Assembly: GCA_947396885.1 (NCBI GenBank)
Contig: OX377205.1
Coordinates: forward strand, 76,666,969-76,730,968
Length of the DNA: 64,000 bases
Direction: 5' to 3'
Source of the DNA: Heligmosomoides polygyrus polygyrus
Lineage: Eukaryota > Nematoda > Chromadorea > Rhabditida > Heligmosomidae
Of the stretch, positions 25,001 to 37,000 are shown in pieces. The number at the start of each line of letters is the position of its first letter. The first letter of the stretch is position 1. The translations under genes and the position numbers were made by a program. The notes beneath the pieces were generated by a model. It ran no database searches, had not been told where the DNA came from, and saw only the letters and a program-made list of their open reading frames with translations.

Positions 25001-28000
25001 AACTCGAAGTCATCCAGCGCAGGAGCGTACTCCTCTGAGTGGGAGTCTACTGCAAATGAGCGGTGGAAGAATTCTGCTAATAAACTGGCCTTGTCATAGT
25101 CTGAGTACACATACTCACCATTAGAGCTAAGCAAAGTACTGACTCCCTTTTTGGGGTTAAGCCTTGACGAAATGAATCTACACAGAGCATTTTTACGCCC
25201 CGACTCAATCATCTTTCTTTCCACGGAGATGTTATACTTATCCAACCTCAGATAACCCCCTAGACAAAGTTTCAGCGGAAATTTTTTTCGACCGAAGTCT
25301 TGTCGGTGGAGTCAGAACTTTTAACTAGTGCCACAAAACATCTATCGTTACATAGCTACGGTCACACAAAATAGGCTTCAAACAAGTGACACACAGAAGT
25401 GAACATTCTAGCATCCGTAGTTTGAAGCTTATGTTATATGTAAACATGCTCTATAACACACTATAGTACCCCTAGTTGGAATACCTATATGATAAACATG
25501 GGTTTTGCAAAAGCGCAAAACAAATGCAGTCTGCGGGATCGAAACCCTCGACCCCTCGCTCACGAGCCCGAACGCTTCCCTACTGGTCCACCTGTGCACT
25601 GCGCGGACCCGCGATACGAACCCTCATCCCGCCCGCGCCCGCCAGCTGGGAGCACGTGAATCAACAGGGCGCCAACAGGCGACTTCCGTCGCCCCTAACT
25701 CTGCGCAGAGTTGTATTGGGATCGAGATACCTGCAGTTTGTTACTTCCCAGGAAGAGGCGTTCTGCCCATATACAACACTTGCGTCGTTCCGACCTACCG
25801 TTGAGATAGTATCCTGGTTAATCTTGCAGAGTTCATATATGATATTTCTAAGGCAAATGGGCATACAAAGCTGTAGCGCCTAACAACAGGCGACGTTCTG
25901 TGGTGTGAAAACAGACGTTTTCTTCTGTAGTAGAGAAATTAACCATCTTGAACCATCTTGAAGACCGTAACGCTGCTCATTTCCTCCCTACAGAGTTTTC
26001 TGCCGCATTAGTGTAAGAGTTTGATCGCATTCTGATGTCAACGGTTTGTTAATTACTGTTCCAGTCGAGCTTACACTGTAGAGGTATTCATAGACTAATG
26101 TCAATTCTACAAAAGAGTTTTTTCAGATCGTTCGCATGTTGCTGATAACAATGATGAGGGCTATGAAGATAATGGGTATGGTTCCACGTCTGTTCCCCTG
26201 CTTTCTCTGGATTCAGGGAAAGCCCCGTTAACCAGCGGGCTCTTGTTGCTGTGCGCTTAACAACGCTGTTTAAGGAATAGAGAGCGATCCTGAACTGATG
26301 CGCATCAACCAGGTGTACACGTGGACTCCGAGTCAGGTAAATTTATTTGTTTACTTATTTACCTCTTTCAAGCGTAATAGCTTTAGGTGGAGCTAGGATT
26401 GGGTTTTATAATATTTTTCCTCGAGAAACCGTTGCAGAAAATGGTGTTGTAAGCGACATTGGGAACTTGGGTAAAGTAGACCAACAGTATGATTTCGCGG
26501 CCAGCTGCAATAGTAAGCAGGGATGTGCGGAAATTTTTCTTAGGAAAGCGGAAGACGGAATACGGAACGGAAGACGTCGATAATGACATGAAGCCGGAAT
26601 ACGAAACACGGAAACGGAAACAATTCAGATTTAATTACTTCGTCCAATTTTTCAAAAAAAGTGTTCAAGACGGAGATAATAACTATTTTGCTGCTGTTCC
26701 CCAAAAGGAAACAGGTGCCATTCTTCCTGTAAAAAGTATAACAAGATATATTTATATTCGTAACGTAAGACTTCATTTGTAACTAGTACAAGATAATGAG
26801 GTTTCTTACAAATTCTTTTCACGCAACTTTTTCCACTACGACTTTTCCACAGGGTCTACTTGGACTCCAACATAGTTATTGTATGAAGGTGTTGTAAGTG
26901 GGAAGGGGTATTAGCATCTTCTGACGAGCTTTATGCAGATTTCGTCACCCACGCATACATTCAGTAGGTCTTAGAAAAGGAATGGAAGCAACCATAGACC
27001 ACTTATTCAACTTTGTTTTAACATTTATATTTCCACTCAGAACAGGATTGTGAAGATGCGTAATTTTGCTGTTGAGAAAGTTTTTTTTTAATTTCAGCGC
27101 TCATAAACCTGCGGCGCCAGACTATAACGGATTGCCTCGTTTCCAAACATTGCGAAATCCGTATGCCCAGAAGCAACCAGCTTTTTATCTCTAAGATTGT
27201 GCACACAATTCAGATTTGAGATCAAAGGTGAATGGCGGATGGTTCGTAACTCGTGGTTTGATTCATGAACCCATGCCTCCCAAGAAACACCACTTCTTTT
27301 GATCTGAAAACTTTCCTGATAGGGATTTGCGGTTTTAGGCGTTCCCTGATTCTCTGAAAAAAATGGATCAATTCTCCTTGTACTATGATAATGCTCTCAT
27401 ATTCTCGTGACAGTCATTTTAAGCTTTCCTCCTTACCACTAACGGCTCAGCGTACAGCAATTGTTCTCGAGGAAGACACGGCGAAGGCAGAAGCGTTCCA
27501 GGTTTGACATTTGTGTTAGTTATCAATTCAAGAACTCATTCATCTTGAATGTATGGTGCTTTAGAGAGAGGTTCACACCGACTTCATGCAAATGCGTGGA
27601 CAACCGGAAATGTCGTGGATGGAGTACATGTCTATGCCGTCGCGACAACCGACCATTCTCTGTGTGATATTTCGTTACCTAATAGAGAGTCCTCCGGAGC
27701 ATCAGATGCTTTCGCCTGTGATCTACCAGTGAGTTATTGAAAACAACATTTATTTTGGTTTTACCATTTGTTTAAGCCTAAAGAGACTGTTATAGAGGTT
27801 ATAAGCTCTTAGACGGTTATCTATTTGGGAACAAACTCGGGCCAGGCGGGAATCGAACCCGCACCCTCTATTTTCCGACCACGGAGTCACGCCATACATT
27901 ACCGGGCGCTTTTGATCGTGGGTTACATCCACGACGTCCTCGTGGCCTATCGGCACTCCCTCGCACTCCCTCGCACTCCCTCGCATACCATATATCAGCG

Positions 28001-31000
28001 GCCTGCTTCCGAGACCACGGCGCCGGTGGTGTGATACTCCTATACGGAATGCAGAGGGCGCATTTTCAAGTTCCGGCTGGCGGAAGAATTTTGTTCGCAA
28101 CTGAACATGTGTATAAGGGACTCCTGCTGGCCTTCAAGATTTCACAAAGGCCGCATTTTCTTGTTCGAAAAGGCTTCTTTGTTCAATTCTCTTTTGCTGT
28201 CGCATTTCCACTTTGTATTCACGTGAAAATACCGTGCAACAGCAAAAGTTGCGACTCGAACTTGCGAAAATCTACCACTCCTTGATCATCTGATGTAGTC
28301 ATCGAACCCGTAACGATGTGCAAGGCTTTTTCCCATATTGTTTTTCAACACGTCTTTGAACTAGTACCTTTCTATCGCAATTCTTTCGGTTTTGTTTGCT
28401 TAGCTCTGTTAGGCGGAGAAAGATTAATATTTTCTGATCCACAGAGCAAAGACGAGGGTGCAATGTAGGTCGTGGAAACTAACCTGAAACTGTGTGTCAG
28501 AAACTCCACTTTTCAATCGTCCTGCATTCGTTCTCTGAGGTCCGCCTTTTTTGTAACAACAAAAAGAATCACCTGCTGATGCAGGTTATTTCTCCACTGT
28601 GCTTTAGGAATCCATGCACGTTTTTGGAGTGCCTATTGAAACCACGGGCGCGTGTTGCGCAGTCGGAGGAGGCGCCGACTGTCGCGTGCACCCGATACCA
28701 GGTTCCTGGTTCGGATTTCCCGCCCAGGCCAACCAAGCCTTTCATCCCTCCGGGGTCGATGAATTGGTACCAGACTTGTCTGGAAAAGATAACGCGCTGA
28801 ACTGTTCATCGGCTGGCCACCGCAAGTCATTGTATGGCCAAATACGCAATCAACTCGCCTCCACATCCCGTAGAAGTAGAATGTGTACCGCATCCCAGAG
28901 CGGATTGAATAACGCCGTCCTTTATCCTTCATTCATTTTATTGAGACCAGCGTCATATTATGGTGCTGTGGTCAGGCGGTTTACTATGATACAAGATGCT
29001 CGTGTTTAATGAGTGCTGACATTTGTTTCATCTAGGTTCCTTAGGCAGGGTCGGGTGTTCAGCGTTCAATCCTCATCTTTAATTTGTGTTTATAATAAAA
29101 CCTTCAGCGGTAGAACGCGGTTTTTTATAGGGCAGAATAAGCAGCCTTGGCTTGGTGTGGGAACTGCGTATGGGCTCAAAAATAGGTGGTGTACGTCACG
29201 GTTAAACATCCAAGTTCCCATTTCGCTGTTTCTCTGATTGTGAGTTGCGACTACACAGGGCGTTTCAAAAAATGTATACACTGTTTGAAAGGTGATAACT
29301 TTGCCCACAGTTTAGATACTGAAGAAGTTAAGGGCTCATATGAAAGCTTGAGAAAATAGAAAATTTTCTGACATATGAGCGGTATGTATTGCGCCATCCC
29401 GTTGTCTGAGAATTGCATTTTACACTCGATTGCTTCTGCATGGGCTGAATGCCTGTTACAGTCTTGTTAGTATAGTACTTGGACAAATTATCCTGGGCTC
29501 TGCTTTTTTAAACGTTTCCATCGCCTAGTAGCTGCAATTTTGCCGATTTACCTGTCAGGTCCTAAACGTTGAAAGCACAGCATTCAGCCTCCGCACCATC
29601 AATCGAGTGCGAGCGCGTGATGCAGACGTTCCCGAACTCAGGGTTTGCTGCTCTTACCGTACTGTTATAATAATCCTTTAGCTGCAGTTCTCATTCTTGT
29701 CCGATTGTTTGTAAACCATAGTGAGATCACCCTGAGTCGAGTGCTGCTGGTTTTCAGGATACTTGATCGCCTGACCTGTAGAGAATATGTGCTGGCAGTG
29801 AATGCGTTGACGGACTACATTATTTCACAGTGCAGCGCCGAGAAGAACTCTGAGGAGTTTCTGCCTATGGTCAGTGCCTTAGTGTTTTCCTTTTTCAGCG
29901 TTTCCAAACTTTAAGTCTACATGAATATCTGAAACGTCCTGATCATTCTATGCTTTCAAATCGTACTTTAACCTTATAGATGATCCGCGTTTTAAATATG
30001 ATGGTGTTCCATCGCCATGTCATGACGTTTGATCGCCTCTTACTGTCGTTGGTACTTCACCCAGCCACGGACCATGCTAGTCAAATTGCAATGGTGATCG
30101 TCCAGGTAGGGAAAAATTTTTTCTCCGTACTTTATTAAATCAGCTATATCTGATCCTGACGTTTGCGCTTGTTTTAGGCTCTTCTTAACTGTTCAGAGAT
30201 TAACGAAAGGATAGATTTCTACTGTCGATATATTCCTAAACGAGATGTGGACTCGACCGAGCATTTTCGTCGATTGGCTGAGTATCATCGGGTATTTATT
30301 CAGTAATGGTTACTTGTAAGGAATGGGACTCGTACGCATGAAAGAAATGCCGTTGATTGGGCTCTTTTCTCTCTTCAGCTGGCGCGGAGGAGAGCACAGA
30401 GTGAGCAAGTTAATGAACTCCTGGATGTGACCAGTTTTGACATAAGTGTGATAGATGGAACACGTCCTGGAGTTCTTTGTTCCTGGGCTTCTTTGTTCGC
30501 GCTAGCTCGTTTTCCTATTAGAATCGTTCCATCCCTGGAATTCGATGAAATCGTTGTTCTTACAGAAATTCCCTGAGATGACGTTTGCTGAGATGGCTAA
30601 TCGCCCTCCTATGATGGCCGAAATGATCAACCCTCGCGCGCATTTTCCAATCTACTATGGAAGTCTTATAGAGCGGTTGCTGCCTGTAAGCAGCACGTTG
30701 TGGTTATGGAGTTGTCCATTCACTCTGTTTGGAGAAGTGTTAGCGTTATAGTCAAAAGTGTACCGAAGGCATACGTTTTTAGATTCTGGATTTCACGCTA
30801 GCTCGAGCCCTTGAACTTCAAGTGGATAATATTTTCTCGACAATACTAACTACTTGTGGCCCGATTTACAAGTTTCACCGTGAGTTGATCGTATGTCACT
30901 CCTTAAGCAAGTGGTTTGCTTTTGAACCCGACATCTGCTTCGTCGTCTTTTTTGTTCTAAATGTCTCCAGTTTCGTTTAATTTCAAATTTTAATCCCTAT

Positions 31001-34000
31001 CCCTATTCACCCCAGATGCTGTTCTGCTTCATGAGTAGCGTAATTATACGTCAGAGGTTGTAATGCAGTCAGAGTGCTAGCCTCAGGTGGGACTCGAGCC
31101 AGACCTGTCTTTGCAGCGGGAGAACCAATCTTATCCCATTGAGCTGCAATCCGTCCATGCTTATTACTTCCATTGACAGCTATCACTGGAGGTTTTAGTC
31201 AGTATCCCTTGCGCAGTACGTTAATGCGTTGATGTTGACGGTTCTGAAACATCGATCGATGATGTAAGTGCTATGAATGGACGGACTGAGAATTTCTAAA
31301 GCTAATCTCTTCACAAAGCTTGAAGCGTCAGTGCATATTTGAAATTCGACCGAGTCAATAGTCTTGTTTCCATCTCAAGATCCTTATGTCGTCCGATTTT
31401 TGAGTTTATTTTGCTTGTTCTCGAGTTTTTACAATATTCTCGAGTTTCACCGTTTTTTAACTGCTTTACATGGAGTTTTCCAGCTTATCCCATTACGTTC
31501 CTGTACACAATTCTCTTCTGTATGCATGAGCAAGTGGGCCATCACCCGAGAGCTCGACAATTTGTGCTAGCGATTTTGTGTCAAGGTAACTTCTGTCGCT
31601 ATCTGACTGTCTCTCATATTTATTTTGTACATTCTCTTAGGTGATCAAAGCTCTCTGACGCAGTCGTTCATCAACGATAATCACCAACGAGTGTATTCCT
31701 TTGAGGAGTTGGTCTACGAGTTGGCCGATCGAATTATTACATGCAGTGAATTCATTCTAACGTAAGTTTTCATTTAATAATTGTTTTCCCTGAATTGTAT
31801 GTGGTATATGGTGCAATGCAATGAGAGCGTGGTATGGCAGTTGGAGTAAGACACCAACTGTCGCGCGCACCTCACGTCAGGTACTAGGTTCGAGTACCGT
31901 CTAGGCCAGCCAAGCTTTCCATCACTCCTAGGTTCATGAATTGGTACGTATATAGGAAAGATGAAGTAGACTTCTCTATTGGCTGGTCATCGCAAGTAAT
32001 TAGGCCAAATGGCATTCAAACTGCCTCTACGATATTTCGTAGTAGAAGATGTGACTCATTCATCGAAGGGATTGTTGAATGCCGTCCTTTGTCCTTATCC
32101 TTACGTTACGCAAATGTGTGCGACGCCGACATCGGGCGCGTAATTAGTCCACTGTAGGTTCAGACTGTTGACGTACTCTTGTTGGACTGCTGCAACGAAC
32201 ACGGCCTCTTCAGAACCTCGAAAAGTTAAATGATTTAAAATGCTGTCAAGAAAAACATCATTTCATGGTGTTGAAAATTAATCTCAAAGGAAATATAATA
32301 GAATCGATGTGCTATAATTGCGACTGTGTGACATGACTTCGTAGGAACCAAAGACGTATGAATGTGCATAATAGTCTTAGAACAGTATGGAAGGTAGTCG
32401 TAGAGCTGTCGTGCCAAGATTGATATCGAACCTTTATTCAGCTTACGTTTCGGCGTAGCAGCCTTCTTCAGAGCCTGGAAAAGACAAGGGGAGTTAGAGA
32501 AATTACCCGTCCAAGAGTCATTTCAAGTTTCAGCCATCTCAAAGGAAGAAAGAGACGAACCGTGGGGAAGACAGCCCAACTGACCTTATGTTAACAGCTG
32601 AAGGGACTGTTGAGTCACCCTTCGGATGGAGGTAAACGTGGGTGAATGAGGTCATCCCTTCGGTCAGCCTCTCAGCGACCTTCTGACTGGCGCCCTCCAG
32701 CGTCAAGCCACAGAGGTCGGCAAAGGAGGCCTACTCCTGAGTTACGGCCGCAGCGCCTCCAAGGCCTTGCGCGCTGCGATGTCCTCCTCGCAAGCCAGGA
32801 TCGTTACCGCCACTCCAACCATTGCGCCACTATGACTTCGCAGCCTGTGCTCCCCAAGGGTGTGCTGACTTTGCACCTGTTGAGCCCGTCCACATGCTCC
32901 TTCACCCTTACCCAAAGTGGTCTTCCCGTTTCACCAACGTATTCCTCCCCTTGCATTCAATGCAAGTTATGAGGTATACTGTTCCTGAAACCCTACAGTC
33001 GCCTTCCCTGTCGAATGCGCAGACCACGCAGGAGGGCGTTTCACAAGCGCAGTCATAAAGACTGTTCTTCACCAGTTGCCCCTTGAGATTATCCGGAGGC
33101 ACCTCAACGACCCTAACGTTGTCACCCAGGTCAGCCTTACGAACGCATTCCCCTATTTGAGCGCTGAGAGCGTCCGACATAAAAGGTTCCGTGAAGACCA
33201 TTTCACCACGCAATTGTGCTCTGTGTACGAGTGCTAGTGTCCGTGGTTGACGGCCTTTGGCATGTTGTGGGCGTCATACCCGTATTTGGATTTTAGTCCC
33301 TATAAGTGGATCAGCATCACTAGTCACTAGTGGCTACATCACTAGTCCGATGTTTTTTGCCCAAATTCATGAAGAATCTAATCTGGGCGACTGTAGGTTC
33401 GACTCTTGACTCAACATTGTAGCGCTTAGGTACTACAGTGAGGGATCCTCCTTCCTCTGTGGCAAATCAGTGTCTGTTCCTTCCCAGACGTGTACTATCT
33501 TGTCACTGTGGTGTGTGAATTGATGCAGTGCATTGAACATTGGCTAGTCCATCAGCTGATCCACCTCATTCCTGGCGACTATGTGTAGTATTCCAAGTGG
33601 GGATTGTTTAACGTGTCTTTTTACCGTTTCTTTGTGCCTTTTTTTTTACTTTTGTGAGGTGAAGAGAGCGTAGGTGGTAGTGCAGTCGGAAGAGGCGCCG
33701 GCTGTCGTGCGCACACGGTTTCAGATTGTAGGTTAGGGTTTCCCTCGCAGGCCAACCAATCCTTCCATCCCTCCGCGGTTGATGCATTATTAGTAAACTT
33801 GTCTGGGATATACGAAACGCTGACTTGTCCATTTGCCCACCACAAGTCAATGTATGGGCCAAACGCTCTTTCAAATCAGACTGAGGCTCCAACCACGCTG
33901 TCGCCATCACCGGTCACGCCGGACTGTGTGCCACCTCCAGAGTTCCAGTTGTCGCTCCGTACGTCCCTCCCACTGAGCCGCCTGCGCAGAAGCCTCCTAC

Positions 34001-37000
34001 CGAAGCTCCCGCTCCGGCGCCAGTGCCATATGAGGGGGTTGCTCAGGATGTCCCGGCGGTCACCACTCTACCAACGACCACCTTTAAATATGTGCTGAAC
34101 GAGGCAGCTACCAGGGCGTAATGGGCTACTATGAAGTTCCCGACAGCTACGAAACCTCTAAAGCCGGTTCCAAGGCCGGTTCCAGTTCGACCCACAGGAA
34201 GTTTCGATGAATTGTCGGCCCAGGAACCGCCGAAGATGCACGGTTACTAGACGACATTGACTTTCTTCGATCCGAACTTGCCTTTAACCACCCTGCATTG
34301 TAACTGGAAGTCTGCGAATATCTTAGATTTACGGTGCACAAATGATATGCATGTTTTATACAGCGAGAGAATAATTTACATTGGCTCCACGATATCCCGT
34401 AGAAGTAGAATGCACGGCGAATTGAAAAAGAGATTGTTTAACGCCTCCTTTATCCTTTATTCTTATGTTTGGAAGCCGAAGTTTCTGAAATCTACTGAAG
34501 GATTTAAAATCCTGTTGCCACTAAGTATGGTATTCTCGAAGCAGCAGTGCGGCCTAGCTTGAAAACGTAACCCGACCCACATTCTTCAAATTTCCAATGG
34601 AAATGTCACTTTTGGGTCACGGCTTAATGTTTTATCGTTTTCCAAATGCTTCAGATGAAGGTGTTTCACTTTAGACCTCCATCGTATGTGGCACCAGATT
34701 GGCGTTTTGCGGAATATCCGCCGGCTGCTCAGGCGCTGTATCTAGCCTGCATAGAACTTTTGGCCAGCCCTCATTCACCAGAGGTAAACCGTCGTTTAAG
34801 CGGCGTCAAAGTCTGGATGTAGGACGCTTACTCTTCCCGTTTAGCATATTGTTCCTGCGATGATTAACCTGCTCGTGAGCTCGAGAGCCCAACCCCCTCG
34901 GCCGTATCTGATGCTGAATGCGATAGCTCTCCTGTTGACAGCACTGCCGGAGGCGTATTGTAGGGTGCTACAGAACGAATTTCTTGCCGTTATTGACAGC
35001 GGGGTATTGTCAGGTATGGCTTTACATTTATATGACTTTTTTGGGTTCCCTATGGTACCTTTTCTACTATTTTCCAGAGATGACTTTCGAGGAGATAGTG
35101 TTCGATGAGTTTGAAGAGCGACAGCTTCTTCAGATGGCTAGTCGGCCACTTATCGTAAACGTCGTGGCACAGGCATATTGGTATCATAGCAATCTCGTGA
35201 GTATTATTAGGTGGAGAGAAATTTTCAAAAAAAGTGAATGTTGGTCACGTTTTTGTGACTGAATTTCATTTAGACATCTTTATCAAAGCTGATTTCCACG
35301 TTTGCTGGAGAAGTGTGCAGCCGTGCGAACACTGAGAACGACCTATGGTACGCTCTAAGACTTGTTGTACCGCTTCTGCAGCGTTGTTACGACTGGCGGG
35401 AGAAGGTGAAACATGAAGAGGTTTGTTTGTCTTTGTCGGTAGGGTCTTCCACTTACGGATAGCCATAGCGTGGATTTTAATTTCCATTATTTTAGAGTCT
35501 GAAAGTGGTCAGTGTGCTGTATACGAAGATCGGCGACATAACCGAGCGCTACGGCGATATTCTACACGGGGTAAGCTTGAAAGGTTGATGATTGATGTTC
35601 ACGATTTACTGACAATGGCAATAGGGGAAGAGCGCAATCGGAGAAGGCGCCGGCTGTAACGTGCATTCAGTTCGTGTTTCTTGGTATGGATCAGGGATGA
35701 GCGAATAATAAAATTTTAAAACCCGGATAATGGATAACGGATAATTTTGCCCAAAAATGGCCGGATAACGGAAAAACGGATAACGAACAGACAACGAAAA
35801 CTAAAACTACAGTCAAACCATTCTTTCTCCAATGGTAGGTCGGTGATTGTAACACTGTCCATGTCACATTTCAAATAAGCCACTTTTAACATTATTATTG
35901 GTCTCCAGCTTCTCTCTTCTTGAAACCCCAGCATATTTAGTTCTTGTTATTGTCAATACTGTGCCAACGAGGTTTTTAAGGTGGATCTTTACTCCGGCCT
36001 TACGTTTCGACTAAATCGTCGTCGTCAGAGGCATATAGACGCTCCAATCTTGTTGAGCGCAATCGCCCTCTGTTAGTGGACCAGTAATAGCAAAGATTCG
36101 CTATTACTGGTCTACTAACAGTGGGCGATTCTTATTGCTGTCTTTTTTCCTCAGGGCACGTGGTAGTGCAGTCGGAAGTGCCGCCTTTCGCATGCCCTCC
36201 GACTCAATGTTCTTGGTTCGGATTATCGTTCCAGGTCAACCAAGCTTTTCCTAACGCACAAAATTGTCCATCGGCTGACCACCGCAAGTCATCGTACAGG
36301 CCAAATACGCATTCAAAGTGCCTCCAGCACATCACGTAAGAGTAGAATGCGTGCCCCATCTGGCACTATCGTCGTCTTATATCGTTTATTCGTGTTTTTT
36401 TCAGCTGCAATGGAGTCACTATGGATACATCCCACGGGAATTTCTGGGCTTGGGTGGGACAGTCGTTAAAAAGAGTCGCTTTTTGTTTACTCTCCAATTA
36501 AATGTAACACTAATTCTTGCCCAGATCGAATAAAACTCTATTGCTTTGGAAAGCGTAAATTGTAAATTGCTGCTAGTGCCAAACATAGTTTCAAAGAGCG
36601 CTAAAAGGTCGTGTAGATGCGCAGTATTTTGCACATCCTTAAAACGAAGTGATTCCTATGGATGTTTGTCCTTTTCTCCACTGATCAGCTAGTTTTTCCT
36701 AGATCGGACATTATGCTAGAAGGAATTTTGCTGAAAACCCCACAAATAGAAATGAGCAAGGCAGTGTTCAGCATTTCAAAACGCGCTATGAGCAATTAGA
36801 TAGTTTAGTCTAATTTTAGCATTGAGAACTCCGAGAAGGCACCGACCTGACCTTGCAAGCGTATCTCGACTGCCCGTGGAAAAAACACAATACGATTTTT
36901 TTAATTGTCCTTTATTCAACTAAGTAATCACAAGCTTGCCACATTTTGTTGTTCGGTATCCGGCGAAAAATACCCGGATAACGAACAACAAAACGGACAG

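Noticed and set aside
26515..26640. CAGGGATGTGCGG followed by CGGAA-rich repeats, like a hAT end
   Set aside because: No matching opposite end or 8-bp duplication was found between MED23 exons 21 and 22.
27840..27870. Possible tRNA gene on the minus strand (strong box B)
   Set aside because: Only the T-arm half is tRNA-like and the acceptor stem does not pair; a SINE head explains it better. The same holds for 22800-22865, 31070-31165, 40975-41065 and 54440-54515.
27951..27988. Three tandem 10-base units, considered as a CRISPR-like or satellite array
   Set aside because: Contiguous units without spacers, in a eukaryotic intron within a SINE; a simple tandem repeat.
29258..29310. CAGGGCGTTTCAAAAAATGTATACA, resembling a mariner end
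   Set aside because: No inverted partner end was found within 2 kb, and MED23 exons follow at 29576; at most a solo relic.
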